From Schizochytrium sp. TIO01 (lineage: Eukaryota > Sar > Bigyra > Thraustochytrida > Thraustochytriidae), in NCBI GenBank assembly GCA_004764695.1, contig SMSO01000034.1, positions 2,736,501 to 2,800,500 of the forward strand: a stretch of 64,000 nucleotides of DNA, written 5' to 3'. The notes under the pieces were generated by a model that searched no databases, was not told the origin of the DNA, and saw only the letters and a program-made list of their open reading frames with translations. How positions within the stretch are numbered: the first letter of the stretch is position 1; every line of letters starts with the position of its first letter. The position numbers were made by a program, and so were the translations under genes. This document shows, piece after piece, positions 21,601-35,000 of this stretch.

Positions 21601-24600
21601 GATAAAACTGACCTCGGTATTCTAATATTAATAGTAGGCGCTAAAATTGAATACACGTGGTACCCCTCTCAAGCAAATAGCCCTCTTGATAGTTCAATTT
21701 AGCTTGTGTAGAAAGTTTTGAGTTGGGTGGCCCGGCTTTTAGCTAGAGTCTAAAGCGATTCCAGCGCGAATTCAGAAAGTTTACAAGCAGAAGTAGTAGT
21801 CACAGAAACAGGAACGAAGCAAGAGAGACGGCAGAAGAAGAAGAACCAGAAGCTTTAGTCAGCCTCGCAGAGCAGGGCACGAAGTATGCAAGAAGACGAT
21901 GCGAAGGCTTGAAAGCCTCGATAGATCAGGAGAACCTCACTCGCTTAAAAACAAACAACAAAGGCAAACAAACAATTGACGATCAAGGACTCCGTTCAAT
22001 GGCTCACTCTGGTCGTGTGTAAATAGCTATGTTAGTGTCCGCTTTGCAGAATCAAACGTAGGCGAAAGCTGCCTCAGGCGAAACTGTTTTGCTTCACCTG
22101 CCTCCCTTTTCTAGCGCTGGATTGCCTTCCGAACTGAGACAAACCTCGGCTGACGCTCGTGCCGAGGCAGTCAAACACGTGCACGATTGGAGATTTGCGA
22201 ACGAAAGAAAGGCCTAGCTTCTAAGAGAAAGTAGGTAGGCCTAATAAGACGCCCTATTAGTTTGTATTTTTAAAATTAGAAAATAATTGGAAAGAAGTAA
22301 TAGTAGTCTCAGAACCTATAGCCCTCTACACTATTTTTCAGTTGACAAAGTGCTATGATAATTGCATAATTCTGGGTCTGAGTCGAGAGCAACGATACAT
22401 ACAGGCTGATAGAGTGTTTTCGAAGAATCTTGAGGACCAGACTGCGAGATGTGACACAAGGGGTATAACGTGAGAAGACTTTGTCTATATCAAAAACTTT
22501 TCTTTAAAAACAAACTGAAAGGGGAAAACAATAATATTAAAGAAAAGAAAAGAAACCTACCACTATGTTAGTATAAATGTTATCTGTTGCTTAGTTGCAC
22601 AAAGACTCTAAATGTTAGCTTCTAAGTGCTCCTGAGGGAGGAAATTAAGAAGTACATTTCTTTAAAACAAAACAAACACAAAGCACTGTATTGCGGGGGA
22701 AAAGGTGGCATTATTAGTTTAGGTAGGTAAGGGTAGTGTTTGTAAATCAATTTTTAATTATTTAAGAAAGAAGAAAAAAAGAGAAAAAGAGTACACATGG
22801 TCAGGATGTGTACGCCAAAGCCGAATGTGATTTTAGCAAGCGACAACTTCTGAATTTGGGGTAATCTCCGAGATCATATACTATTGTGTATAAGTTGGTA
22901 CTGATGCAACTTTCCAGGTAAGCTTACAACTGTTTTAAACTCGTGTTTATGATTGCTCTCTGACAAAATGCGACATTTACCATTTTCTTTGGGGAACACA
23001 TGGTGAACATGGCAAACGGTGCTGCAATTTCATTCATCAACAAGCTATATATGAAGTCCTGCTGGCCAACTTGATAGCCATTCATCAGCCTACCAGACCA
23101 GATTTAATTCATCTGGCCTGGGGCTTACATTGGAGTGGGTGAATCTCTGACCCCTCGGACAGTAACCTGAATTGGCAGAGAAACCCCTGCCTCACGAATT
23201 CGACAGAAAGATCATGGCCTGAGCTATTTACCTAGGGAGCAGTAGAATAAGTAGGATATGATTTTACTAAAAATTGGCGAGGAAACTCGGAAACGCTGCA
23301 ACTAACATTTATTCAAGAGTCACGACGGACGTAAAGATGCTTAAAGGGGCAGACACGTGGGGGTTGCGTCTCTTTTTATCTTTTCTGAGACAAAGGTAAA
23401 CCTGTGTTCAATCGGATCTCGCTGCGTTGGACGCAGCGAGATTGCTTCACCATGAGTGCTTGTTTCACTAAGGGCATGCATTGGCGGCCATGATAGCACT
23501 TTGGCAGCGACACTTTTGATCATCGATTTTAAAGGCTATGATTAAATCTAGCAACGACCTATGCTGAGAGAATTGAGAGCACGTGCTGTCGCACATTTTA
23601 CACGTGTCGTATACTATAGTGTTATAGGAGTCTTTTAAAGTCAGGACCTGTTTTAATTTTAATCCTTAGGTGGTAGGCCTACTTCATATTACGATTTATC
23701 ATCAGTATGATGATGAGTATTTTTAAAATTAAACAATTATATGCCATTGATAAGCTGAGATAAAAGATAAAAAGAAAAGAAAAGACACTCTTTCAGGTCC
23801 AAACAACCTACTGGTGAAATTAAAGTTGCCAGTAGAATAGATTATCTTTTCATGGTCTTGGCAGAAGCAATCGGCGTGGAAAAGAGTGGCTCACTGCAGT
23901 ACATTCAGACTGAAGCTAGCCTAGGTGCTGCTTCCAGAAGTACAATGACCTACTTACGATATGAGCAAGCAACAGAGGTAGAAAGTGAAAAAGAATTAAA
24001 AGCTCATCGCACTAGTGCTAGTTATTTAATTACCTACTGCTACCAGGTACCATGCACAAATTATGAGATTCATCAGCGATGACTGGCACTGAGAAAAAGC
24101 AGCTGTCCGGTTTTACTGACGTTCGTTTCCCGCAGAATACGATTAGAAAGATATGGATGTAAGCCTCATCCCCTTATAATCACGAATGACTTGCCTTGCA
24201 AACGAGTGTCGCAATAGACACAAGTAGTCAGGCCCAAGTCATTAAATTGTACTCAGTATCAAACCTCCAGAATCTAGAAAAGAAAAGATTTAAAAAGCTG
24301 TAGTAGTACTACCTATCATGAATTCTACCCAAGTGAAAGGACTGTATTGGCTACTCGCTAAGTGAAAAGTCTTAAAAACAGTGAGCAGCAAGGACTTGTC
24401 AAACTGAGCTAAGTTGTTTCTGCTTTCCAAAAGTTGGCAAATTTGCTTTTTTTCGCATAGCATGTAGCAGCTAGTGATGTCACTACGGTAGCGATGAGTG
24501 AAGAAAACATGCTGTTGTAGGCGAACCTACTCACTAGCTATACTGAGTACTACATTTGGGTGTACCCTCTCCTCTGTAGCACCAGGCTTCGAGTCTTTCC

Positions 24601-27123
24601 TTTGAGGCTTCAAATTTGCTAGATAAAATCTACCTCCTGCTGGGGAGCATTTATGTCTGCCATCCTCTGTTCTTGATTCCCTCTTTTTCCGTGTCTAACA
24701 TTACAATCAACTCGTATAAATTAAAGGTTTGACAGGGCGGCAAGCAATTGCTTATTCCAATCTGCACATGAACCAAAAAAAGAAAGAGAAAATGTAAAAT
24801 CAGATGATAAGTTCTCGCCAGCAACTCGCAAAACCTCTCAGTCTCAGACCACGCTATTGCTCGCCAACGAAGACATTCGTCATCGTATTTCTCGCTACTA
24901 GATTTAGATCCTTCAAGTTGAAAAAGGAAATGAAGATAAAGTACTACTACGGTACTCATGATTGGAAGACATGAATTTTAGGTTTGTGCATTCAGATAAA
25001 ATCTGACACGATTTTGGATTTTCAAGAACTCCAGGCCAACAAAGCTGCCCTACAACAAGCTTTTAGTAACGTGCACAAGCACTGCGATATTCACTGAAAA
25101 CGAGTCAACTAACCTGAGGCATTCCAAATTTTGCTGAACTTTGAGATGTGTGAGCAATCAATGCGGATCTAGTTAGGGCTAGATGTGCTGTGAAAGTCAT
25201 GCGCATGGTTGTGATGATTCTTTTGGCGCTGCCACTAACTTCTTTTTAATCCAACAGAGGACTTCTGTGAGTACTCGTACTTCGGGTTAATAGATTATTA
25301 GGAACAACTGAAGAATAGTGAAGAGCTGTCTTCCAGCCTAAAAGTAATAAGAGGGGGCTCCTCAACAACTTTGTTATGATTTTGCTTATTTGAAAAGAAT
25401 GTACCTTCTCAAAAAAATAATACACAGATATGCTGACATGGCATTTATTCGTCAAGGAACGCATATTAAATCACTCAAACGTCCTTGCACTCGTGGTAGA
25501 ACATTTAAATCATTAATGGACAAAACCTTTGAATGGGCTTCTTAACATATGCAGTCATTCATTCTTAATGTAGTGGTTTGATCAGGAATGGAGGGAGATC
25601 AGCACTCTCATAAACCCAAAATTCATTTGCTGTGTATCTAGCCTTTTTGATTAAAAACCTACCTTTCTTGTCGTTCAGTACTTTGGTTCGGACTTAAAAG
25701 TATAAACATAGTAGGGAAAAGAACTTAACCAATTGGTAATTTTATATCTCTGCCAGAAAGAGAAACTTGAAATAATAGCTAAAGGATATTCGGATTCTTC
25801 AAGAATTGGTTATGATACATAAATTAATTTACTGATTACGACTATGCTAAACCAAGTATCGAGCAAATGGTGCTCGATAAAGGCGATAATTTCTTCAACT
25901 GCAGCTATTCTGTTTGGAAGAAGAGATTTTAATTCTTAGGAGCAGAATCAGTATACTAGTCATGTCCAAACATCCCCTGTCAAAATATAATTGAGATTGA
26001 GCGGATAAATGAGTTATACTTCTATTAGATATTGCAATTACAATATCTAGCTGAGATAAGGTTAGATCTGACAGTTTGTTCTACGTTAATCCTCAAAGCA
26101 CAGTGGTGATATTAGTTGCTTCATTAAGCTTTTCAAAATTGCATTGGTCAAGAGAAAATAGAGCAGTACTTGCAGACGCATAGAAACATGCTTGATTCAC
26201 TTCTTGAGCCCTCCCGAAAAAATAGTTAAATGGAGGACTAAGAAGTAGTGAAGTCTGGACATCCCTTAGAATTGATGAACTTTTCCGTGTATGTAGATAC
26301 TTTATACGTTAGTAGGTAGTACATATCATATTTTCCCACCAAAGATATAGGCAACAACATGGTATGAGCATTACTGAATGTGATCTGGCCTAAAAATAAA
26401 ATGGTCTTAAGTTTAGATAGCAGGCAATTCAAGTCCTTACTCAATAGTGGGTGTCCAGGTAATAAATTAACAACATTTCTAAAATGAGCAAACATGTTTT
26501 CAAGAATGACTCTAATCGATCACATTTAAGCCTCTAAATAGTTATTTTATTTGATTATTATGACCCTTTGAATGCCAATTTGAATTGAGTCCCATATGAT
26601 AGTTTTGAGCATCGTGTTTGCATGGTGCACAATGTGACTCTATTCATGTGTTCTCTCTGGCTGCACTTGGAGAGTTGTGCAAACCTTAGGATGGACTGTC
26701 TCCTTCGTTTTGGAATACCCTCGTTCACACGGGTCAACTTTGCAAAGTGCTAACACTGGTAGGGGCTTATTAATGTTAAGTCTAATAATAAGGATTCGAA
26801 ATACATAGAAAGGGTGTAGTGACCAAACAAAACAAGACTACTAGAAGTACATATTTTGTTACGGTGCAATAGAAGTTGTGGAGCTATCGGAGCAATACAC
26901 ATCAAGCAAATAGGAATACCGAGACAAAGAATGCGTTGACCTGAGCAAACGTGAGGTCAATCGTGCTAGAACGAAACCTCGGAACAGGCAATCACAATCT
27001 TTTCAAGTGGTAGCCAGCAAGTAGTACTTTGTTGTTGGACCCTCGTCCAGAACACCATTCCGCACGCGCTACAGCGACCAAGTTTCTTCAGGTCTGAAGG
27101 CGACTATTAAACTGTCTGGGCCA
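21601..27123. other. Gene-poor region, no gene seen
   Basis: This 5.5-kb stretch separates the divergent starts of the metalloprotease gene (-) and the 1606-residue membrane protein gene (+). No frame shows a known domain; the longest (24651-24959 on -) has a hydrophobic Leu/Phe-rich composition typical of AT-rich noise. It holds A/G-rich tracts next to AT-rich cores (about 22490-22560 and 23700-23790) and TAGG/CCTA motif copies at 22231-22245, 22720-22730 and about 26311. The last 130 nt before 27124 are GC-richer and likely promoter or 5' UTR. Confidence 0.5.
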
Positions 27124-30100
27124 ATGGTCCACGGTGAATTATCCTCGCAAATCAATCAACAAAGGACAGGCTTCCAGACTTCTGTAGATCGAGCTATTGA
27201 AGTTCACTCCCATACAAAGTCTGGTGATTTGCGACGTGTAATTGTTGTTTTCAAAAATCAGCAAGCAAACACAAAAGACGATGTGCAATTGAGTTACCAG
27301 CCACATCATAAGTTGTCATCTCTTTCAGCTCATTTTGGCCCTCGGATACCAAGTCGCAGCATAGAATACTTAGAAAGTGAAGCTACGCATCCGTCCTTAT
27401 CATGTTTGCCGGTGTCTTCTCCAATCAGTGCAAAACAGGCTAATGCAAGCCCCCGCCCGGCTGCAAAGCAAGCAGAAAATGAAGATCTCCTTTCACTAAG
27501 CCCTACTTCTGTCGACCTTATTTCTGCTGTCTACGCTGTTCAGGCTGCTCGACCAAGTAGGATACTTCAGAAATCTCCATATTCTTCACAAGACAAAACC
27601 AGAGAAAAACGAATTCTTGTTGTGCGAAAACGTAAATCAAGGAAAACCTCACATGCTGGTGTGCTGAAGACGTCGCGGGTTGATCCTTCTTCCCAGCCCT
27701 CACTTGGAAGCTTGAGAAGCTCCGCTACAATAGGTCGAAGTAGTACTCGCGAATTTGTGCAGACAAGAACACGCCAGGCTCACCGGAGCGAAATTTCGCA
27801 TTCAAGATTTACTCTAGGAGATCTGCGTCTATCCGGTGGACTTCTACTGCCCCCTATGTTTTCGTATGCGGTAACATCAGCCATACCCATTCCAGGTCTT
27901 TTCTTACTCATCTTGCCGCAAATGACGCAGAGACTTGGCTGTGGAGTGATGTTGGGAGGGGGATATCAGACAGACCCAATGGTATCGCATTACATATTTA
28001 TTGCAACGATTCTTCAAGTCCTCGCAATGATTATCTTTGTCAGCACACTCCTAACAAACGCTGCTAGCATTCAAATTACGTTTGGATCTCTCACCATTTC
28101 AGCTTACGGGTGCCTCTGTAAGGCAATGTTCCGATTGCGATCCCTTCGTTTTCCAGACGACAATGAAAAGTTTCTTATTAGTACAGATGTATCCAGTTAT
28201 CAAGATGGGCTTCAGAGAGATGACTATTCGGAAGAAGAATACGAAGAGGAAGAGGATAACGACAAAGTCTGTCAGGAAGCAAACCGGGCTCCCAAATGTC
28301 TCCCTTTACAAGAAAAAGAGAACATCCCAAACGTAAGCAGAAAGTCTATGCCTTCAGGTTTTTCACTTCGTAAGATGATTCCTCGGCAGGGACGGGCTCT
28401 CGCTGTTCTCATAATACCTTCTGCATTAAGTTGGACTTTTGTGATGCGCCTGCATTATGCACAACTTCTTATTTTCTCGATCATTACCCCACTTCTCACG
28501 TGGCATTTTGGAACATATCTTCTTACCCCCTTCCATTCAGATGATGCGATCAAACCACCGACCTTAGCATACATTGGCCAGGCTCTGACTTTCTTAAATC
28601 CGATCGTAAATGGGCTAGTTCTACTTTCAACTGGAAGTTCCCTAGTCTCAGGTGTAGCGTCTCTCACTCTTTGTCTTGTGGCTTGGGCTAGCATGATCAG
28701 TGCTTTTTCGTCGCTACAAACTAGAAATGAAATTGACAGATCGGTTATATCTGATGTAAAAAAAGGCTCCTCTCGTCAAGAAACGCCTGCCATAACAAAT
28801 TGGGCTCTTGGAACATTTCTGGTCACTGGTCCGGTTCTGTTGCCGGTGATTTATACTCACGAACTACGCTTAGAAAATCAAGGCTTGTATGACTTTTTCT
28901 TCCTATCAAAAGCTGGCAGCTGGGTCCTAGGAATTATTGTACTGAGCATTCCTCCCTTTGCTTTGAGTGTCACGGCCCTTGTTAAGGGACCTACTAGTGA
29001 TGGACACTTTGAGTTTGTTCTCCCATGGATCTTGCCAAGCTCTAAGTCAGCTTGTTTACTTCACCTGTTCGGCTGGGTTTCCTATTGTGGATCCCTTATA
29101 ACTCATTTCTGGACCAGGAGTTTTGGTTTAGGAGTTGGATCTTCAAGTGCTAGATCTGTCTTGGCCACTGGATTTCTGTCATGGTTGATGTTGATAACTC
29201 ATCTATGGCTCATTAATTTCAGGCCTTCCTCACGCGTGGTTCGTTTAGTCGCTAAAACCTCCCCTTCAAAGATTAGAAACCATCAGAAGTTGCCGTACAG
29301 AGCTTTTTGTATCCAAAAACTTCTTTCAACCCTAATTCTAGCAGCTGGTGCGATGTTCTTTGCTGTGTCTCTATTGGTCGAGTTCTTTGTACAATTCGAG
29401 CCTTTTCGCATCGTTGGAATTCCGCTAGTAATCTCGGGAATTACAGCACACATGTATATGGCATCTGCATACATGATTCAGTATAACCCGACGAATCGAC
29501 GTCGTCTTCGAGTAATCTTTGGTTGGAGCCTTTTTGGTATAGCCATGCTTTTTGGTTGGTCGACAGGGCTCTGCAAATTCCCGCAAAATTCCTCATTACC
29601 CATTGATCATGAACCAGTATGTTTGTGGTTGGCCACTAAAAAGTCTCTTGCACTCTCAGGTCTCCTAGGTTGGGTTGCACAAGTAATGGTGATGCACGAT
29701 CCTGTTGCACGTGGTAAGCGGCGACGGGAGAGATCAATTCAGCATAGAAATAGGAAATCAAAACAAAAACATCTCGAGGGAGATTCTTCTCAACACGAGT
29801 CAAAACCTTCAGCTTCTCCTCCTTCAAATGTATGGAACAGTATCGTTCATATTTGTGGCTTCAAGTACCCTTTTGTTGCTCTGACATTAGGAACATCTCA
29901 AAATGCAGGTTTTAGCCAAGAGATAAACGCGATCAGATCCCAGAGCGCGGAAGAAAGATCAAATCTCACATCCTCCCATTCATGTACAGTTTCTTGTGAA
30001 AAGTCATCAGTTGATCTTTTACAATCGAGTGAGTCTAACTTTACCCAGAGGAGCCAAGACTCCACTAAAGCAATATTAGAGGAGAGGGATGTTATTGACA

Positions 30101-31944
30101 AGGTTCTGGCTGATCAGGAGGTGCAATATATATCCAACCAAAAGAACAATGATAGTGATGAAGTTGCGTTTCGATCTCTGGTCACAAGCTCGACGCAGCA
30201 AGCACCAAACTCGTATATGCCATTGAAGAGAAATCAAAACGAAGATTTTGATGCGAGTGATTCACAAGATGGTTCTGAGACCGCGAAGAAAGATCAAAGC
30301 ACTTCGAGTACAGAAGTCCGTGAAGAGCAACTGTTGGCACATGAAGGTACTTTGCAAGCATTGCATTCAAGGGAGGCTTCCATGTTAGATTACATTAACC
30401 CAGATATCTGTGAAGAGTCTTCTGTAAATTTTAGATCAATTGAGCAGGATTTGAGCCAGCGTGAAACCCTAACTAGCCACAGAGGTGAAATTTCTTCGGA
30501 GGATGATAGCATAGGTGATACAATGGAGGAACCTTTAGAAGAGGCTCCTGAGTTATCCAGTCATGATGATGAAGAAGAGAGGGGTTCTGGAGGCGTTAGA
30601 TCGATCCCACCACTTATTTCACCGCGGGTCGGAGCGTCGCCGCATTTCCAATCAACGGGGCAAGTTGCTCACGAAAGACTTGTGACTCCACCTTTGGAAA
30701 CTACACTTCTTACCTCAAATTCAACACTACAAATTCTTCCAGATCCAATAACTTTGGAGGACTTGGACGGGGCATCTCCGAGTCATAGGAGCAGTCAAAA
30801 TGATGCCATGGTTGTCCAGTCTGGTTTGATCCAAAGTACCCGTGATTCTCAGCTTGATACAAACGCTAAAGATAATGAACCAGGCAGTCTCACTTCCTCA
30901 GGAGTGGCTCACCCATCCCATTCTCGTGTTCAGTGTATGCCAAATCCCATGTGCAATATTAGTGGTGATAAAGGCATTGCAGAGCGCCAGAGTGCTTCCC
31001 ATGAAGTTCTGGACGATGTTCCTGTCGAGGTTAAGACTGTGTTGCCAAGCGAAAATAGCTTTGTGGATTCTCCTCAAGCAGATCATGACGTAGACACAAT
31101 AGTATCTGTTGAGGGGAACAGTTCGTTGAGCTCGACAAGTAGTACGAGGAGCCGGGATCATCACGATGTGAAATTACCAACTGGACTCTCGGTAATTGAA
31201 GAAACTCTTGCACAAAGGAGACTTAGTATTGCCGAGCGTTCTTCGCTAGGCAGCGAGAGTCCCTCCACATTAAGTGGTCACTCATTCAACCAATATGCTA
31301 GAGGCTCCTTTGATTTGCGAGGGTCCAAAACAAAAAAAGAGGACATATCTGGAAAGGAAATAACTTCTTATGATGATCATGTGCCTGGCGATAAGCAAAA
31401 GTGTAAGGTCGAACCTACAAATTTTGATGGGGAAGAGCGACCTTGTAAAAGTAGAGTTGAAGTGGATGATGATGGGTTTACTGAGGGTAGTTGCTCCTCG
31501 ATTGCGGAGGAAGGCTTCCCCCCCCAGCCCGAGGTTCAAGCATACACAGGGAACACTCATGTTCCAGGCACGTGGCAAGATGGTCAAGAAAGCGTAAGCA
31601 GGGTTGATAAGAAGGAGAGAAGCGAAGCGGAGTTTGTTAGTTTTTCAGATATGTACCCGCTTACGGTAGAAAACACTCAAGATTCTCCATCTCCATCACA
31701 CGCACACTCACGGCGTTCTAGTGGCATTTTAAGTTTGGGTTCGAATCGTACCTCGAGACGTGTGTTTGCGGACCTCGATCATGATTGTGATTCGGACTCC
31801 TGCTCTGAACTCGGTGCTCTCGATGCTGAGATCCTGCTGACCCGACTCGAAGAAGTTGTGTCGTCAGCTTACGAAGAAAACCAAGTGCATGCGTCGTCAT
31901 CTGCAGGTGGAGCTTTTGAACAAGTTTCGGAAGATTTGAGGTGA
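27124..31944 (+). CDS. Large polytopic membrane protein of unknown function
   Basis: A single uninterrupted frame of 1606 residues. Residues 1 to about 235 are Ser/Arg/Lys-rich and hydrophilic. About 240-860 contains roughly 12-13 hydrophobic spans, for example FSYAVTSAIPIPGLFLLILP, YIFIATILQVLAMIIFVSTLL, ALAVLIIPSALSW and LSTLILAAGAMFFAVSLLVEF. One loop at about 363-379 is very acidic (DDYSEEEYEEEEDND). From about 870 to the end lies a 730-residue Ser/Asp/Glu-rich tail with no membrane span, probably cytosolic and phosphorylated. There is no N-terminal signal peptide. I recognise no transporter, channel or receptor motif and do not assign a function. Absence of stops over 4.8 kb of this AT-rich DNA makes it certain to be coding. 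It converges on VPS41 with a 149-nt spacer. Confidence 0.9.
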   Translation: MVHGELSSQINQQRTGFQTSVDRAIEVHSHTKSGDLRRVIVVFKNQQANTKDDVQLSYQPHHKLSSLSAHFGPRIPSRSIEYLESEATHPSLSCLPVSSPISAKQANASPRPAAKQAENEDLLSLSPTSVDLISAVYAVQAARPSRILQKSPYSSQDKTREKRILVVRKRKSRKTSHAGVLKTSRVDPSSQPSLGSLRSSATIGRSSTREFVQTRTRQAHRSEISHSRFTLGDLRLSGGLLLPPMFSYAVTSAIPIPGLFLLILPQMTQRLGCGVMLGGGYQTDPMVSHYIFIATILQVLAMIIFVSTLLTNAASIQITFGSLTISAYGCLCKAMFRLRSLRFPDDNEKFLISTDVSSYQDGLQRDDYSEEEYEEEEDNDKVCQEANRAPKCLPLQEKENIPNVSRKSMPSGFSLRKMIPRQGRALAVLIIPSALSWTFVMRLHYAQLLIFSIITPLLTWHFGTYLLTPFHSDDAIKPPTLAYIGQALTFLNPIVNGLVLLSTGSSLVSGVASLTLCLVAWASMISAFSSLQTRNEIDRSVISDVKKGSSRQETPAITNWALGTFLVTGPVLLPVIYTHELRLENQGLYDFFFLSKAGSWVLGIIVLSIPPFALSVTALVKGPTSDGHFEFVLPWILPSSKSACLLHLFGWVSYCGSLITHFWTRSFGLGVGSSSARSVLATGFLSWLMLITHLWLINFRPSSRVVRLVAKTSPSKIRNHQKLPYRAFCIQKLLSTLILAAGAMFFAVSLLVEFFVQFEPFRIVGIPLVISGITAHMYMASAYMIQYNPTNRRRLRVIFGWSLFGIAMLFGWSTGLCKFPQNSSLPIDHEPVCLWLATKKSLALSGLLGWVAQVMVMHDPVARGKRRRERSIQHRNRKSKQKHLEGDSSQHESKPSASPPSNVWNSIVHICGFKYPFVALTLGTSQNAGFSQEINAIRSQSAEERSNLTSSHSCTVSCEKSSVDLLQSSESNFTQRSQDSTKAILEERDVIDKVLADQEVQYISNQKNNDSDEVAFRSLVTSSTQQAPNSYMPLKRNQNEDFDASDSQDGSETAKKDQSTSSTEVREEQLLAHEGTLQALHSREASMLDYINPDICEESSVNFRSIEQDLSQRETLTSHRGEISSEDDSIGDTMEEPLEEAPELSSHDDEEERGSGGVRSIPPLISPRVGASPHFQSTGQVAHERLVTPPLETTLLTSNSTLQILPDPITLEDLDGASPSHRSSQNDAMVVQSGLIQSTRDSQLDTNAKDNEPGSLTSSGVAHPSHSRVQCMPNPMCNISGDKGIAERQSASHEVLDDVPVEVKTVLPSENSFVDSPQADHDVDTIVSVEGNSSLSSTSSTRSRDHHDVKLPTGLSVIEETLAQRRLSIAERSSLGSESPSTLSGHSFNQYARGSFDLRGSKTKKEDISGKEITSYDDHVPGDKQKCKVEPTNFDGEERPCKSRVEVDDDGFTEGSCSSIAEEGFPPQPEVQAYTGNTHVPGTWQDGQESVSRVDKKERSEAEFVSFSDMYPLTVENTQDSPSPSHAHSRRSSGILSLGSNRTSRRVFADLDHDCDSDSCSELGALDAEILLTRLEEVVSSAYEENQVHASSSAGGAFEQVSEDLR

Positions 31945-32093
31945 AATCAAGGATAGAACAGCACGAACATAATCTTAAAAAGTAAGAGCCTCATCTAATA
32001 ATCAGCTTGCTTATCTCTTCTTTATAAAAGTACAATAGATCTAACACACTACCAAAGAATGCGACCAGCTAGCAGTTGATTTACCTTTCGTTT

Positions 32094-35000
32094 TTATATA
32101 CCTTGGTCGCTATCTTCGATACCAAATGAGGCTGCAAACGTTTGGATATGACGAGACTTAATGGAAGCAGTAGCGTGCTGCCCTGATGAGAGACGTGCCT
32201 GCGAAGCAACGTCAAGACAAGAATAGTGATAAGCCTGGCCAGAACCAAAAATGACAACCCGAGGCATTTGTGAAGTTACCCCAGGGTTATTTGCAATCTG
32301 TGAGGAAAGGCGTAGCTTGCAAATTTCGCACCGGGTTCCGCCACAAACCTGCACTGCTTTCTTTCTTCGGCGATGCAAGGCTCGGAAAAGCTCGACTGCA
32401 TCCTGCCGAAGGATATCATTACAGGTGTGTCGAATGCGCTGTTGTAGACGTATATCTTCAAATAGCTTGGGAAGTTTCCGAGACAATCCAGGTACAACAA
32501 GGTCAGATGGCATTTCACGAAATATCTGTACAAGATCTACATCATGAGCACCCGCAGACTCTAAAAGTGGTCCTACTAGGGCTGGATCTTTCACGCAACG
32601 TCGAACAAGATCAGACCAGAGACCAGCTCCGCCTTCCGCTTCAACAAACTGGATCGCATATTTGATGTCACGTAAGTTCTCGATAATAATCGCTAATGCA
32701 CGTTGAACATTTTCATATCCACCCGTCCGTCCTAGAATAAAAACCATGGCTCGGTAGAGAGGACCACCAGAACGATTTTCGCAAACTTCGAGCGCTTCCT
32801 GCAAGGAGTAATGGTTGGCAGTTTCTAAAAATTCTAGGAGGTCAACAGGGCGATGCTTAGCATAAAGTCGTATCTGTAAGTTTTGAAAACGAGACATACG
32901 CTCTTGATTGTATTCCTCTCGTCTACGGCGGGAAAGATCATGCAAAAATGATAATAATGCGGTTTCTGAGATGGCCTGGAGCTGGTCAACAATACTTGAC
33001 ATTAAATCAGCTGCGAGGGAAGCACCTGCTTCATCTGCGCCAAGTTCACTTGTTACCAGCTCAATGAAGAGAGCAAGTGCTCGTTTTTCATTTAGGGAAA
33101 CGAGATCTGCAACCCGATTTGCCACTGCAGACGCCAGACCATGTTGTTCAATAAGAGAAAAGATGATCTCTGAGCGTTCTGTATTTTTGATTGAGTCAGA
33201 CGCGCTCGCTTTTAAATACTCTTCTAGCGCCTTTGTGTATTGCCCATTGATTACGTAAAGTTCAGCAAGGCTCTCTCGAAGTGGGGCTGGAACTCGACCG
33301 AATTCATTGTCAATGACAGTGTGAATTCGCTCAATCACTTTGCGAATATCAAAAAGGGGGACAGATCTATTTTTTTCAGACCTTTCTGAGATTTGATTTG
33401 TTTCGTGGTTGGTTATTTGGTCATAATCATCCCGAAAGAGTGCTCGAGCGTGATTCGAGAGAAGAGATTCCCATTGCCGAATAATGCGCAACAGGGCGGT
33501 ATCGTCACGTACACGCAATAACTCGTCAATGACCGATTCGTACACAATGGCAGGGAGTTGTGGTTGGCGTACAGGTAAGTAGCCTGCAAGCGCTCGGAGA
33601 TGTTGCAAGCTCTCAAATTTGCTTGCCCACTGCAACCATCGATCCACATCTTGGCCTAGTATACGCGGGCAAAGACTAGCCGCTTGGTCAAACTCTTCCT
33701 CCATAAGGAGAGAGTTAAGGAGTTTATCTTGCAGACCTCGCAAGGTATAATTTCTAAGAACTTGGCGCTTTGCAAGTGCATTCTCTGCAAGTCCTAGAGC
33801 AACGGCGTAGCGGCCTGTTTGAAGATTATATGCAATGTGGTCTTCTAAGGTGCGCGGTCGCGCGGAGACAACATCGAAAGGACTCATTATGAAAAGGACT
33901 GGGATATTGGCAGAGCTTTTCACAAGCTCGTGAGCAGACACGAGAGCGTAGTCCAACATAGAGTTACGCTCGTAGCCACGGATAGGTAATGCTTCCATCG
34001 AGACTGGCTCTCCATCAGCCCGGGCAATGACACGGAGCTCAGGGCATTCAATTTCCTCCTCTGCTTCGCTACCATCGTTTGAGTCATGATCATGCGTATC
34101 CTGGGTGGTGGGGTGCGAGTTATCGAGATATGTAAGGAGTGCTAATTGATCAGGACCAAACGGAGAGATTCCGCATATGGTTTCTGTATTCGCAAATTCA
34201 TACAAGGAGATAAGTTCAGCAAATCGTGGTAACTTATTCGGATCAAGAAGTAGCTCTTCTTTGCTACGTTCATATACTCGTACAATTTTGACAGAATCAG
34301 CCCAGGCAATAAGTAGAACAGAGTCGTTTTCCCATACCATATGACACCTTGAATTATTTGAAGACATAGACCCAGCTGGCCTTTCAATGTAAGCAATTCG
34401 CTTCTCATGTCCATGATCGTAAATTTTCACGCCAGCTTCATTTGACCAAGCGATAAGACGGGTACGCCACTGAATTGTGCTAATCTGTCCCTCCCCTCTG
34501 TGGAGCTCATTTTCAACTGATGAAAACCAGCCTTTGCGTTTAAGAATGAGTCTTCCTGCTGTTCCACCACAGACAAAAATTCGATCACGGTTTTTACTGA
34601 AAAGGGGGTCCAAAGCAACTGCAAGAATTGGGTGCCTAAAGTTGTGAGTGTCAAAGCCTACCTTGTTGGAGTCATCATTGGATTTGCTTGTAGGCCCGAC
34701 AACGACTCGACCATCCACCGAGCTACTGGCAAAAGCTTCTCCGCTTGCGTCTAAAGCAATGCATGTTACACGGTCGCGGTGATGCCGTGTTTTGCGAATA
34801 AGCATGCCATCATGCCTCAATTCAAATATTGTGCCGATCGATGTGCCAATGACAATAATGTCTGTATGCAGTGCAAGGGCTGTAATACGAAGTCCCACTT
34901 CCTCCAAAATTGTGGAGAGTGTACCACGAACACGCTGATACTTTAGAAGGGGTTCAACTTCGGCTTCATCATCATCTGTGTATGCTTCTTCTTCTTCATC

